A DNA stretch of 64,000 nt, taken from Mobilicoccus sp032056465 (GTDB taxonomy: Bacteria > Actinomycetota > Actinomycetes > Actinomycetales > Dermatophilaceae). A program made the position numbers and the translations under genes. Shown here piece after piece: positions 25,736-34,864 of the stretch. The stretch lies in assembly GCF_032056465.1 (NCBI RefSeq), contig NZ_DAMBCL010000007.1. The stretch is one strand, 5' to 3'. The notes beneath the pieces were generated by a model. That model saw nothing but the letters and a program-made list of their open reading frames with translations, ran no database searches and was not told where the DNA came from. Each line of letters starts with the position of its first letter. The stretch's first letter is position 1.

Positions 25736-26973
25736 CCGGGTTCATCGCCGCGATCGTCGAGGCCTACGGCGAGTTGCGGGTCAACAAGGCCCGCGTGCTC
25801 CTCTCGCTGTTCGGGGTGGCCGTCTCCGTGTTCGCGATGACGGGGGTGCTCGGGGCCGGCGGCATGCTGAGCAGCGCCCTGCAGCAGGCGATCGAGCGAG
25901 ACATGGGCCGCCCCACCGTGCTCGCACTCCAGCCGACGGGTTCGGTGGAGACGACCGGTGCCGCGGCCAGGCGGGACGACGCGGTGCTCGAGACCCTCGA
26001 CCGTCTGGGGATGACGCAGCGCTCCCGCACGGCACAGTTCTCGTTGCGGGTGCAGACTCCCGACGGCGTGTGGCCCGTGCAGGTCAACGCCGTCGATCCC
26101 GACTACGCGCACATGTACCGCATCCGCACCGCGAGCGGCCGATGGATCGCCCCCAGCGACCAGGAGCGCCTGGCACCGGCTCTCGTCGTCGACGACGAGA
26201 CCTACGAGCGCCTCGGACGCCCGCCGCTGGGCTCGGCGACCGTGACCTCCTACGGCTCCGCCCCCACGGACCCGGCCGCCCAGGGCCCGACCGCGAGCCG
26301 CAGCGTCGAGCTCGTCATCGTCGGCGTCCTCCCGCCCCGCCCCGGGGAGTCGCGCGACGGGGCCCTCACGGCGTTCATGCCGAGCGGCGCCCTCGCCCAG
26401 ATCCCCGGAGGAGACGAGGCCGTCCGGCAGCGCAGTTACCTCACGTGGGTCCCGCCGGAGGTCCAGGACGGTGCCATGCGTCAGCTGCGCCGGCAGCTCG
26501 AGGCCGTACCGGGGGGGCCCATCGAGGTCTACTCCATGGGGATGTCCCCCGAGGACCTCGGCTTCGACCGCGTCACGTGGGCGATCGCCGGTGTCGCCGG
26601 GGTGGTGCTCCTCCTCGGCGCGCTCGGGCTGGTCAACATCTCCCTCGTCACCGTGCGGCACCGCCTGCGGGAGATCGGTATCCGCCGTTCCTACGGCGCC
26701 ACCGGGCCGCGCATCTTCGTCGGTGTCCTCATGGAGTCCGTCGTCGCGACCACCGTCGCCGGGCTCATCGGGGTCACCGCCGCCGTCGCCGTCGTCCGGG
26801 CGCCGTTCGTCCAGAGATGGTTCGCCGACATCGGCCTCGTCGACCTGCCACCGTTCCCGGTCTCCGCGGTGCTCATCGGTCTGCTCGCCGCGATCGCCGT
26901 GGGTGCCCTCGCCGGCATCCTCCCCGCCGCCATCGCCACCCGGATCAAGGTCATCGACGCGATCCGAGCCTGA
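25732..26973 (+). CDS. MacB/FtsX-type ABC exporter permease
   Basis: 413-residue permease with four membrane segments: one N-terminal (VLLSLFGVAVSVFAMTGVLG), then a large extracytoplasmic MacB-type domain (residues about 45-275), then three C-terminal segments including AIAGVAGVVLLLGALGLVNI and the coupling motif VRHRLREIGIRRSYGAT. Completes the adaptor-ATPase-permease system, coupled to the ATPase by an ATGA overlap. The adaptor in a monoderm would act at the outer membrane face. Followed by a 28-bp terminator stem. Confidence 0.9.
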   Translation: MTGFIAAIVEAYGELRVNKARVLLSLFGVAVSVFAMTGVLGAGGMLSSALQQAIERDMGRPTVLALQPTGSVETTGAAARRDDAVLETLDRLGMTQRSRTAQFSLRVQTPDGVWPVQVNAVDPDYAHMYRIRTASGRWIAPSDQERLAPALVVDDETYERLGRPPLGSATVTSYGSAPTDPAAQGPTASRSVELVIVGVLPPRPGESRDGALTAFMPSGALAQIPGGDEAVRQRSYLTWVPPEVQDGAMRQLRRQLEAVPGGPIEVYSMGMSPEDLGFDRVTWAIAGVAGVVLLLGALGLVNISLVTVRHRLREIGIRRSYGATGPRIFVGVLMESVVATTVAGLIGVTAAVAVVRAPFVQRWFADIGLVDLPPFPVSAVLIGLLAAIAVGALAGILPAAIATRIKVIDAIRA

Positions 26974-27056
26974 GGCGATCCGAGCCCCGACCCACGGGCC
27001 CCCGCGTCCGGGAGCCCGCCCACCGGGTCCTTCTCGCGCGCCTGCGTCCGTCGAGG

Positions 27057-27121
27057 GCGCCACGAACGCGACGAACCCCCGCAGCGCGGGTGGCTGCGGG
27101 GGTTCGTCGCGTTCGTGGCGC
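27057..27121. terminator. Very long bidirectional terminator (28-bp perfect stem)
   Basis: 27057-27084 and 27094-27121 are exact inverted copies (28 of 28; the left arm starts GCGCCACGAACGCGACG) around a 9-nt loop. It lies between the convergent exporter operon and prpE and reaches to within 6 nt of the prpE stop. Confidence 0.85.
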
Positions 27122-27127
27122 GGGTGC

Positions 27128-29029
27128 TCACTCCTTGCGGAGCACCGGGCGCAGGGTGTCGAGAACGCTTGCGTCCTCGATCGTGCTCGGCACCTGGGCC
27201 TCCTGGCCGTCGGCGATCTGGCGCATGGTCTTGCGGAGGATCTTGCCCGAACGCGTCTTCGGCAGGGCGACGACGACGTCGACGAGCTTGAGGGCGGCGA
27301 CCGCGCCGACCTCGTCACGGACCCGCTTGACGAGCTCGGTGCGCAGCTTCTCGGTGTCCTCCTCGGTCTCGATGCCGGCGCCGGACTTGAGCACGACGAA
27401 CGCGCGCGGGATCTGGCCCTTCATCTGGTCGGCCACGCCGATGACGGCGCACTCGGCGACGGCCGGGTGACCGGCGATCGCCGCCTCGATCGACCCGGTG
27501 GAGAGGCGGTGACCGGCGACGTTGAGCACGTCGTCGGTGCGGCCCATCACGTAGACGTATCCGTCCTCGTCGATGTAGCCGCCGTCGCCGGTGAGGTAGT
27601 ACCCCTCGTAGGCCGACAGGTAGGACGAGACGTAGCGGTCGTCGTCGTTCCACAGCGTCGGCAGCGTGCCGGGCGGCATCGGGAGCTTGATCGCGATCGA
27701 ACCCTCGGTACCGGCGGGCACCTGGTTGCCCTGGTCGTCGAGAACCTGGACGTCGTAACCCGGCGTGGGGACCGTGGGCGAGCCCGGCTTGACCGGCAGT
27801 TCCTCGATGCCGACGGGGTTGGTCGCGATGGGCCACCCCGTCTCGGTCTGCCACCAGTTGTCGATGACGGGGACGCCGAGGATCTGGCTCGCCCACTTGT
27901 ACGTCTCGGGGTCGAGACGCTCACTCGCGAGGAACAGCCTCCGCAGGCTGGAGACGTCGTACTTCTTCAGCTCCTCGGCGTTCGGGTCCTCCTTCTTGAT
28001 GGCCCGGATCGCCGTCGGCGCCGTGAACAACGACGCGACGCGGTACTTCTCGACGACCCGCCAGAACGCGCCCGCGTCGGGGGTGCCGACGGGCTTGCCC
28101 TCGTACACGATCGTCGTCGCACCCGCGAGCAGGGGGGCGTACACGATGTAGGAGTGGCCGACGACCCACCCCACGTCGCTGGCCGCCCAGAACACCTCGC
28201 CCGGGGAGATGCCGTAGAGGTTCGGCATCGACCAGGTGAGCGCGACCGCGTGACCGCCGTTGTCACGCAGGATGCCCTTCGGCTTGCCGGTGGTCCCGGA
28301 GGTGTAGAGCACGTACAACGGGTCGGTGGCCGCGACCTCGACGCACTCGGCGGGTTCGACGGCGTCGGAGCCCATGACCTCGGCCCAGTCGACGTCGCGG
28401 TCGGTCATCTCGGCGGTGACCTGCTCGCGCTGGAGGATCACGCAGCGGTCGGGCTTGTGGCTCGACCGGTCGATCGCCTGGTCGAGGAACGGCTTGTACG
28501 GGATGACGCGGGTGGGCTCGATGCCGCACGAGGCGGCGACGACGACCTTGGGCGCGGCGTCCTCGATGCGGGCGGCGAGCTCGGCCGGGGCGAACCCACC
28601 GAAGACGACCGAGTGGATCGCGCCGAGCCGTGCCGTCGCGAGCATCGCGATGACGGCCTCGGGGACCATCGGCATGTAGATGACGACCCGGTCGCCCTTC
28701 TCGACGCCCAGCGCGCGGAGCACCCCGGCGAACTTGGCGACCTGTTCGAGGAGCTCGCTGTAGGTGTAGGTGCGCGAGGTGCCCGTCACCGGGCTCTCGT
28801 AGTGCAACGCGGCCTGGTCGGCACGTCCGTTGACGACGTGGCGGTCGAGGGCGTTGTCACAGGTGTTGAGGGTCCCGTCGGAGAACCACCGGTAGAACGG
28901 CGGACGGGAGTCGTCCAGCCCGGTCTTCGGGGGGCGGATCCAATCCACGCCCTGGGCGGCTTCGGCCCAGAACGCCGCCGGGTCCGCACTGCTTCTGTCG
29001 TGGAGTACTCGGTAGGCGCCGTTGCTCAT
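27128..29029 (-). CDS. prpE: Propionyl-CoA synthetase (acyl-CoA synthetase, PrpE type)
   Basis: 633-residue AMP-forming acyl-CoA synthetase. Nucleotide loop YTSGTTGKPKGILRDNGGHA, whose RDNGGHA is typical of PrpE rather than acetyl-CoA synthetase; DNWWQTETGWPI; YYLTGDGGYIDEDGYVYVMG; catalytic lysine in LPKTRSGKILRKTMR. It activates propionate, and probably acetate or acrylate weakly, to the CoA ester. GGAGG directly abuts ATG 29038, so ATG 29029 (9 nt spacing) is preferred. No methylcitrate-cycle genes are nearby, so its physiological partner pathway is not shown by context. Confidence 0.9.
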   Translation of the reverse strand: MSNGAYRVLHDRSSADPAAFWAEAAQGVDWIRPPKTGLDDSRPPFYRWFSDGTLNTCDNALDRHVVNGRADQAALHYESPVTGTSRTYTYSELLEQVAKFAGVLRALGVEKGDRVVIYMPMVPEAVIAMLATARLGAIHSVVFGGFAPAELAARIEDAAPKVVVAASCGIEPTRVIPYKPFLDQAIDRSSHKPDRCVILQREQVTAEMTDRDVDWAEVMGSDAVEPAECVEVAATDPLYVLYTSGTTGKPKGILRDNGGHAVALTWSMPNLYGISPGEVFWAASDVGWVVGHSYIVYAPLLAGATTIVYEGKPVGTPDAGAFWRVVEKYRVASLFTAPTAIRAIKKEDPNAEELKKYDVSSLRRLFLASERLDPETYKWASQILGVPVIDNWWQTETGWPIATNPVGIEELPVKPGSPTVPTPGYDVQVLDDQGNQVPAGTEGSIAIKLPMPPGTLPTLWNDDDRYVSSYLSAYEGYYLTGDGGYIDEDGYVYVMGRTDDVLNVAGHRLSTGSIEAAIAGHPAVAECAVIGVADQMKGQIPRAFVVLKSGAGIETEEDTEKLRTELVKRVRDEVGAVAALKLVDVVVALPKTRSGKILRKTMRQIADGQEAQVPSTIEDASVLDTLRPVLRKE

Positions 29030-29145
29030 GGGGGTCATCCTCCACCGGCCGCGCAGGTCGCGGGGCGGCTACGCGTCGCTCGATACGGCGACCCGACATG
29101 CGTTGTCGCCGAACGGTCGCGGCGACCTCTCGGCGCGGACGGCGA

Positions 29146-29181
29146 ACGGCCGGCACGGGCCCCTGTTCCCATGCCGGCCGT
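29146..29181 (-). terminator. Hairpin downstream of the secreted protein gene
   Basis: ACGGCCGGCA (29146-29155) pairs perfectly with 29172-29181 around a 16-nt loop, about 76 nt beyond the stop of the minus-strand gene at 29258. The rest of the 218-nt gap shows nothing else. Confidence 0.45.
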
Positions 29182-29257
29182 CGGGCCCATCACGTCGCCG
29201 TGTGGACTCGACCGGGATGCACCGCCGTCAGCTCGTCATCCCGGACGTCTTGTGCCC

Positions 29258-29722
29258 TCAGCCGCAGTCGAGCCCCAGCGCCTCGACGACGTCGGCAGGA
29301 GCGACCTCGCACCCGACCTCGGCCGTTCCCAGGTCGACGACGCTCCAGCGTCCCTTCGCCTGGCGGAGGAGCACCGTGGCGGGGTCGAGCTCGGCGCCCT
29401 TGACGGGCCGCAGCGTGACGCTGGCCCACACGCCGCTCGTGCGCAGGCCCACGACGGAGTACTGCGAGGCGGGGACGCCGGCGGTGAACTCGCTCGCGTG
29501 GACGGCCTTGGTGACGGCCGCGAGCGTCGAGGCCTCCTCGGCCTGACGGCGCGCGTGAGCGCCCTGGACGGCGCGGTAGTGGGCAGCCGTGGACGTGGTG
29601 GCGGTACTCGTGTGAGCGGCGCGCGTGACGGAACCGACCGCGTCGGCCTGGCCGGCGGCTGCCGCGGACCCGGCCAGAAGCAGCGTGGTGAGTCCCATCG
29701 CGAGGATGGTGCGTGCGCGCAT
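29258..29722 (-). CDS. Small secreted hypothetical protein
   Basis: 154 residues with a clear signal peptide: RAR basic start, hydrophobic ILAMGLTTLLLAGSAAAA and an AxA-type cleavage site near residue 23. The mature part contains Thr/Ala/His-rich residues 30-50 and a C-terminal domain (SQYSVVGLRTSGVWASVTLR, then VLLRQAKGRWSVVDLGTAEV) that resembles the conserved beta strands of actinobacterial secreted proteins of unknown function; two cysteines near the end (GCEV and LDCG) could form a disulfide. GGGAGA precedes ATG 29722. No known family is recognised. Confidence 0.75.
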   Translation of the reverse strand: MRARTILAMGLTTLLLAGSAAAAGQADAVGSVTRAAHTSTATTSTAAHYRAVQGAHARRQAEEASTLAAVTKAVHASEFTAGVPASQYSVVGLRTSGVWASVTLRPVKGAELDPATVLLRQAKGRWSVVDLGTAEVGCEVAPADVVEALGLDCG

Positions 29723-30048
29723 GATGTGTGTCTCCCGTCAGTTCCCACGGAGACGACCCCCGGCCCCGCGAACACCCTTATCCTCTCGTGCCTTCGACCC
29801 GGCGAAAAGGAAATATCGTGCGCTCGGGATCACAAGTCGGTGACGTTCACGTCACCGCCCGGACACGGCTCTGACCAGGGCATTCACGGACCTGGACACG
29901 CGCCTCGGCGCGTCGTCGCGGTCCGTGTCGGGGGCATGTCGAATCAGACGTCCTGAACTGCCGCCCACGTCCCCGAACGCCGCCCGATCGACGAGGTGGA
30001 TACGTCCCGCCGCCCGGCGTGGACGCGGCGCGGGCATCATGGCCGATC
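29723..30048. other. Divergent intergenic region with GGTGACGT palindrome
   Basis: 325 nt between divergent genes. GGTGACGT-TC-ACGTCACC (29839-29856) is an 8-bp-arm palindrome that shares the GGTGACGT half-site with the large palindrome at 7453. An unusually AT-rich stretch (around 29805-29825) may hold the promoter of the secreted protein gene. No ORF with coding character or RNA gene is seen. Confidence 0.5.
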
Positions 30049-31158
30049 ATGGACATCGAGTCGATCGAGGCGTTGCGCGGGGCCCTGGACGAGGGTGTCC
30101 CGCTGGGACGCCTCCGCCTCCAGGGCCTGGACCTCACCGACGACGCCGCGCTGCTCACCGGGCGGGACGTCGAGGGCCTCGTCGTCCTCGGGGGACGTCT
30201 GCCGATGCCGCTCGCGCGATACCTCACCCGGCACGGCGCCGTCGTCCTGCCGCCCGCGCCGCATGCGCCGGTCGATCCCTACCGCGGGCACGTCTACACC
30301 CCCGACGAGCTGTACGCGGGGCTCACCGAGCACGGTTACGGGGCCACGCCCGACGCACGCGCCTACGCGTGGAGCCGCTCGGCGAGCCTGCGGCACGACG
30401 CGTACGTCGCCGTCCTGCGCGCCACCCACGACGTCGCGATGGAGGACGCGCTCGACGGGGTCCTGCGCGGCCATCCGGTCGTCGGGGTCATGGGGGGGCA
30501 CGCGTTGCGGCGCGACGACTCGGCCTACGCCGAGGCCGCCGGCCTCGCCCACCGACTCGCCCGCCACGGGCTCGTCGTCGCCACCGGCGGCGGCCCCGGG
30601 GCGATGGAGGCGGCGAACCTCGGTGCTCTCGCCCCGGACGAACCCGCGCTCACCGACGCCCTGCGGCGCCTCGGGGCCGTGCCCTCGTTCGTCCCGGACA
30701 TCGGGGCGTGGGCGGCCCTCGGGCTCGAGGTCCGTGCCGATCTGCTCGCCCGACGCCCGGCCGACGCGCCCCAGACGTGCTCGGTGGGGATCCCGACGTG
30801 GTTCTACGGGCACGAGCCGCCGAACGTCTTCTGCGACCACGTCGCCAAGTTCTTCTCCAACGCGGTGCGCGAGGACGGACTGCTGTCGCGGTCCACCGCC
30901 GGCATCGTCGTCCTGCGCGGCGCCGCCGGCACGGTGCAGGAGGTCTTCCAGGCGGTGACGCCGCGGTACTACGCCGACGACGACAGCGAGCTCTCCCCAC
31001 TCGTCCTCGTCGGTGTCGAGCACTGGACCGTCACGATGCCCGTGTGGCCGGCCCTCCGGGCCCTGGCGGCCGACCGGCGCATGGCGAGCGCGCTCCACCT
31101 CGTCGACAGCCTCGCCGAGGCCGCGCAGATCGTCAGCGCTCACCACCTCGGCCGCTGA
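30049..31158 (+). CDS. LOG family (lysine decarboxylase-like) Rossmann-fold protein
   Basis: 369-residue protein. The nucleotide-binding core shows VVGVMGGHALRRDD, ATGGGPGAMEAANLGA and, near the C-terminus, LRGAAGTVQEVFQAVTPRYY, variants of the PGGxGTxxE motif of LOG-family phosphoribohydrolases. Those enzymes release cytokinin-type bases or hydrolyse nucleotide 5'-monophosphates, but this long version has about 140 extra N-terminal residues and its substrate is unknown. ATG 30049 is taken as start because no family similarity lies upstream; an in-frame GTG at 30019 is possible. Single gene, convergent with rlmN. Confidence 0.82.
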   Translation: MDIESIEALRGALDEGVPLGRLRLQGLDLTDDAALLTGRDVEGLVVLGGRLPMPLARYLTRHGAVVLPPAPHAPVDPYRGHVYTPDELYAGLTEHGYGATPDARAYAWSRSASLRHDAYVAVLRATHDVAMEDALDGVLRGHPVVGVMGGHALRRDDSAYAEAAGLAHRLARHGLVVATGGGPGAMEAANLGALAPDEPALTDALRRLGAVPSFVPDIGAWAALGLEVRADLLARRPADAPQTCSVGIPTWFYGHEPPNVFCDHVAKFFSNAVREDGLLSRSTAGIVVLRGAAGTVQEVFQAVTPRYYADDDSELSPLVLVGVEHWTVTMPVWPALRALAADRRMASALHLVDSLAEAAQIVSAHHLGR

Positions 31159-31207
31159 TCGCGCCCGCACACGAGCGGGGACCTGCGCGCGTCCGACCCC
31201 CTCGGGG

Positions 31208-32476
31208 TCACGCCGTCGAGGCGGCCAGCTGCCCGCAGGCGCCGTCGATGTCGCTGCCGCGCGTGTCGCGGACGGTCGTCGGCACCCCGTGGGCCCGCAG
31301 CCGCTCGACGAACTGCTGCATCACCCCGGGCCGGGACGCGGTCCAGATGCTGCCCGGAGTCGGGTTGAGCGGGATCGGGTTGACGTGCACCCACCCGCGG
31401 CCGCGCGCGGCGAGCTTCTCACCGAGCAGGTCGGCGCGCCAGGCCTGGTCGTTCATGTCCCGGATGAGCGCGTACTCGATCGAGACCCGCCGGCCCGTCG
31501 CCTCGAAGTAGCGCCGTGCCGCGTCGAGGGCCTCCTCGACGGAGTACCGCGTGTTGATGGGGACGAGTTCGTCGCGCAACTCGTCGTCCGGGGCGTGGAG
31601 GCTGAGGGCCAGGGTGACGGGGATGCCCTCCGCGGCGAGCCGGTCGATGCCCGGGACGAGGCCGACCGTGGACATCGTGATGCCGCGTGCCGACATCCCG
31701 AGGCCTTCGGGCGCCGGGGCGACCATCCGCCGGATCGCGGCGATCGCCCGCTTGTAGTTGACGAGCGCCTCCCCCATGCCCATGAAGACGACGTTGCTCA
31801 CGCGCACCGGACCATCGTGGAGGCCCACCGCCCCGGCGGAGGTCTCGTCGGCATCCGGCGCATCGAACGCGCCGGCCTCCTCGCCGAGGGCGTCGGCGGT
31901 GTCGGAGTACTCCGCAGCACCGGCCTCGACCTGTCCGGTGGCGAGCATCCGGGACGCCTCGACCACCTGCCCGACGATCTCGGCCGTCGACAGGTTGCGG
32001 GTGAACCCCTCCTGCCCCGTCGCGCAGAACGGGCAGTTCATGCCGCATCCGGCCTGACTGGAGATGCACACGGTCGCCCGCCGGGGGTAGCGCATGAGGA
32101 CGGATTCGACGAGCGCGCCGTCGTGGAGGCGCCACACCGACTTCACCGTCGCACCGGCGTCGGCCCGCAGGTGCCGTACGGGGTCCAGCAGCGGGGGGAG
32201 CAGCTGGGCGACGAGCTCCTCCCGCCCGGCGGCGGGGAGGTCGGTCATGTCGGCAGGATCGCTCGTGTGTCCGACGAAGTAGTGCCGGGAGATCTGCTTG
32301 GCCCGGAAGCCGGGGAGCCCCAGCGCCGTGACGGCCTCGAGGCGACCGGGCATGTCGAGGTCCGCGAGATGCGTGGGCGGCATGGGGTTGCCGGGCGGGG
32401 AGAACGTCACCTGACCGCGCGCGGGGCGGCGGCGCTCCAGCCGTACCTGGACCGGGGGCTTCGACGGGTCGGTCAC
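31208..32476 (-). CDS. rlmN: 23S rRNA (adenine2503-C2)/tRNA (adenine37-C2) methyltransferase
   Basis: Radical SAM enzyme that methylates C2 of A2503 in 23S rRNA and A37 in some tRNAs. 422 residues. Cluster cysteines C144, C148 and C151 in QAGCGMNCPFCATGQ; C-terminal catalytic Cys in DIDGACGQLA; GMGEALVNY glycine motif. Residues about 183-225 (GAAEYSDTADALGEE and following) are an acidic insertion between the cluster and the glycine motif that most family members lack. AGGAG lies 5 nt before GTG 32476. Runs in the same direction as cdsA, frr and pyrH. Confidence 0.95.
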   Translation of the reverse strand: MTDPSKPPVQVRLERRRPARGQVTFSPPGNPMPPTHLADLDMPGRLEAVTALGLPGFRAKQISRHYFVGHTSDPADMTDLPAAGREELVAQLLPPLLDPVRHLRADAGATVKSVWRLHDGALVESVLMRYPRRATVCISSQAGCGMNCPFCATGQEGFTRNLSTAEIVGQVVEASRMLATGQVEAGAAEYSDTADALGEEAGAFDAPDADETSAGAVGLHDGPVRVSNVVFMGMGEALVNYKRAIAAIRRMVAPAPEGLGMSARGITMSTVGLVPGIDRLAAEGIPVTLALSLHAPDDELRDELVPINTRYSVEEALDAARRYFEATGRRVSIEYALIRDMNDQAWRADLLGEKLAARGRGWVHVNPIPLNPTPGSIWTASRPGVMQQFVERLRAHGVPTTVRDTRGSDIDGACGQLAASTA

Positions 32477-32522
32477 GGGACTCCTGACGGGGTGGGGGCG
32501 GGGCGGATGTGGACGGGGAAGC

Positions 32523-33359
32523 TCACACCAGCAGCGACATGACGAGCCACGCGACGGGGGCCGTGACGAGGAGGGAGTCGATGCGGTCCATGATGCCTCC
32601 GTGCCCCGGCAGGATGTCGCCGAGGTCCTTGACGCCGAGGTCGCGTTTGAGCATGGACTCGGTGAGGTCGCCGAGCGTCGCCGCCGCGACCGTGAGAAGC
32701 CCGAGGAGGGCGCCGACCCACACGGATCCCCCGACCATGAGCGGCACCGTGAGCATGCCCGCGGCGAGGCAGCTCACGGTCGAGCCGGCGAGCCCCTCCC
32801 ACGACTTCTTCGGGCTCACCGACGGCGCCATCGGATGCTTGCCCGCGACGACGCCGACGGCGTACCCGCCGATGTCGCTGGAGATCGTCACGATGACGAA
32901 GGCCGTGATGCGCAGGTTCCCGTCGGGCTCGGTGAGCATCAACGTCGTGAACGCCGACAGGAACGGCACGTAGGCCGCGATGAACACCCCGGCGGTGACG
33001 TCGCGGGTCGCCCGGTCGATGCCGAGGACGCTGCGCCAGGCGACGATGGCCAGCAGCGTGGCCCCGAACGCGACCATGAGCCCCGGCCCGCGGCCGACGT
33101 AGGCGCCGACGTGCATCGCCACGGTGCCGAGCAGCAGCGGCACCACGGGCACGGAGAACCGCCCGGAGGTGAAGGCCCGGGACAGTTCGACCACGCCGAT
33201 GCACAACGCGGGGATGACGAGGACGAGCCAGCCCCACCGGACGACGAAGAGGCTGGCGAGGATGAGCCCACCGAGCCCGACCCCGACACCGATGGCGACG
33301 GGGAGATTGCGGCCCGCCTTGCCGGGTGGCTTCTTCGTGGGCGCGACGGGGACCGTCAT
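32523..33359 (-). CDS. cdsA: Phosphatidate cytidylyltransferase
   Basis: Integral membrane enzyme making CDP-diacylglycerol from phosphatidate and CTP, the branch point for anionic phospholipids. About 278 residues and 7-8 hydrophobic segments. The family signature is clear near the C-terminus: SMLKRDLGVKDLGDILPGHG then GIMDRIDSLL. AGAGGA lies 6 nt upstream of ATG 33359, so that is taken as the start; ATG 33401 in the same frame has no good ribosome-binding site. Order pyrH-frr-cdsA-rlmN is the usual actinobacterial one. Confidence 0.94.
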   Translation of the reverse strand: MTVPVAPTKKPPGKAGRNLPVAIGVGVGLGGLILASLFVVRWGWLVLVIPALCIGVVELSRAFTSGRFSVPVVPLLLGTVAMHVGAYVGRGPGLMVAFGATLLAIVAWRSVLGIDRATRDVTAGVFIAAYVPFLSAFTTLMLTEPDGNLRITAFVIVTISSDIGGYAVGVVAGKHPMAPSVSPKKSWEGLAGSTVSCLAAGMLTVPLMVGGSVWVGALLGLLTVAAATLGDLTESMLKRDLGVKDLGDILPGHGGIMDRIDSLLVTAPVAWLVMSLLV

Positions 33360-33428
33360 CGCTGTCCTCTCGTCCTCGTTCGCGGCTCGGGTGCGCGTCA
33401 TGCTCGGGGGACATCGCGCAGACGTCGG

Positions 33429-33986
33429 TCAGACGGCGGAGAGCTCCGCCTCCTTGCCCTTGAGCAGCTCGTCGACCTGCTCCACGTGCTTCTTGGTGAG
33501 GGCCTCGAGCTCCTTCTCCGACCGCGTGCCCTCGTCCTCGCCGATGTCGCCGTCCTTGACGAAGCGGTCGATCTGGTCCTTGGCGTGGCGTCGCACGTTG
33601 CGGATCGCGACCTTGGCGTCCTCGCCCTTGCGCTGCGCCATCTTGACGTACTCCTTGCGGCGCTCGGCCGTGAGCTCGGGCAGGATGCAGCGGATCGAGT
33701 GGCCGTCGTTGCTCGGGTTGACGCCGAGGTCGGAGTCGCGGATGGCCTTCTCGATGTTCGCCATCGCGCCCTTGTCGAAGGGCGTGATGAGCATGGTGCG
33801 GGCCTCCGGCGTCTGGAACGACGCGAGCTGCTGCAACGGCGTGGGGGCGCCGTAGTAGTCGACGAGGAGCTTGTTGAACATGCCCGCGTTCGCCCGGCCG
33901 GTGCGGATGGAGGCGAAGTCCTCCTTCGCCACCTCGATGGCCTTCTCCATCTTGTCCTCGGCCTCGAACATCGTCTCGTCCAACAT
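33429..33986 (-). CDS. frr: Ribosome recycling factor
   Basis: 185-residue, tRNA-shaped factor that splits post-termination ribosomes with EF-G. Diagnostic stretches are FASIRTGRANAGMFNKLLVD, YYGAPTPLQQLASFQTPEAR and the C-terminal helix KKHVEQVDELLKGKEAELSAV. Length is typical. Downstream of pyrH on the same strand with a 149-nt gap; co-transcribed with cdsA. Confidence 0.97.
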   Translation of the reverse strand: MLDETMFEAEDKMEKAIEVAKEDFASIRTGRANAGMFNKLLVDYYGAPTPLQQLASFQTPEARTMLITPFDKGAMANIEKAIRDSDLGVNPSNDGHSIRCILPELTAERRKEYVKMAQRKGEDAKVAIRNVRRHAKDQIDRFVKDGDIGEDEGTRSEKELEALTKKHVEQVDELLKGKEAELSAV

Positions 33987-34135
33987 GGTGGGTGCCTTTC
34001 ACGTTCGCTCGCCATGCGCCGCACATCGGCGCGTGGGTCCCATGCTGTCAGACGTCCGCACCTCTCGCCGGGCATGGGCCGGCGGGAAGTGGAGGTGTGG
34101 AGCCGCCCCACCTGCGGCGGTGGGCGCGGGGCGGG

Positions 34136-34864
34136 TCAGTCCGCGTAGACCTCGGTGCCGAGCGACTCCCCGCGCAGGACGCGGGAGATCGTCGACTCCC
34201 CCTGCATCGCGAAGACGATCATGGGGAGACGGTTCTCCATGCAGAGGCTGAACGCCGCGGCGTCGACGACCTTGAGGTTGTGGGCGAGGGCCTCGTCGTA
34301 GGAGATGCGGTCGAACCGGCGGGCGTCGGGGTTGGTGCGGGGGTCGCTGTCGTAGACCCCGTCGACGCCGTTCTTGCTCATGAGCACGGCGTCACAGCCG
34401 ATCTCGAGGGCACGCTGCGCCGAGACCGTGTCGGTGGAGAAGTAGGGCATGCCCGCGCCGGCGCCGAAGATGACGACCCGGCCCTTCTCGAGGTGGCGGA
34501 TGGCCCGGCGGGGGATGTAGGACTCGGCGACCTGGCCCATCGTGATCGCGGTCTGCACGCGCGTGTCGATGCCCTCCTTCTCGAGGAAGTCCTGCAGCGC
34601 GAGACAGTTCATCACCGTGCCGAGCATGCCCATGTAGTCGGCGCGGGACCGTTCCATGCCGCGCTCCTGCATCTGGGCACCGCGGAAGAAGTTGCCACCG
34701 CCGACGACGACACCGACCTGCACGCCCTCACGCACGGCCTCGGCGATCTGGCGGGCGATGCCGCGCACGACGTCGGGGTCGACCCCCATGGAGCCTCCGC
34801 CGAAGGCTTCGCCGGAGAGCTTGAGCAGCACACGCTTGTAGGCACGCGGGGTGTCGTCGGTCAC
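34136..34864 (-). CDS. pyrH: Uridylate kinase
   Basis: UMP kinase of the amino acid kinase fold, phosphorylating UMP to UDP with ATP; GTP-activated and UTP-inhibited in most bacteria. 242 residues. N-terminal KRVLLKLSGEAFGGGS, VVVGGGNFFRGAQMQE, and GAGAGMPYFSTDTVSAQRAL are characteristic. AGGGAG lies about 6 nt before GTG 34864, which also gives the normal family length; the longer frame to 34942 runs into sequence without family character. Own transcription unit after the tsf terminator, leading into frr. Confidence 0.96.
   Translation of the reverse strand: MTDDTPRAYKRVLLKLSGEAFGGGSMGVDPDVVRGIARQIAEAVREGVQVGVVVGGGNFFRGAQMQERGMERSRADYMGMLGTVMNCLALQDFLEKEGIDTRVQTAITMGQVAESYIPRRAIRHLEKGRVVIFGAGAGMPYFSTDTVSAQRALEIGCDAVLMSKNGVDGVYDSDPRTNPDARRFDRISYDEALAHNLKVVDAAAFSLCMENRLPMIVFAMQGESTISRVLRGESLGTEVYAD

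Noticed and set aside
27128..29038. Acetyl-CoA synthetase (acs) for the gene called prpE
   Set aside because: The RDNGGHA segment after the nucleotide loop and the shorter length fit propionyl-CoA synthetase better.
26471..29956. 1161-codon plus-strand frame across the exporter gene, terminator and prpE
   Set aside because: It passes through the terminator and is antisense to prpE, with composition typical of a shadow frame.
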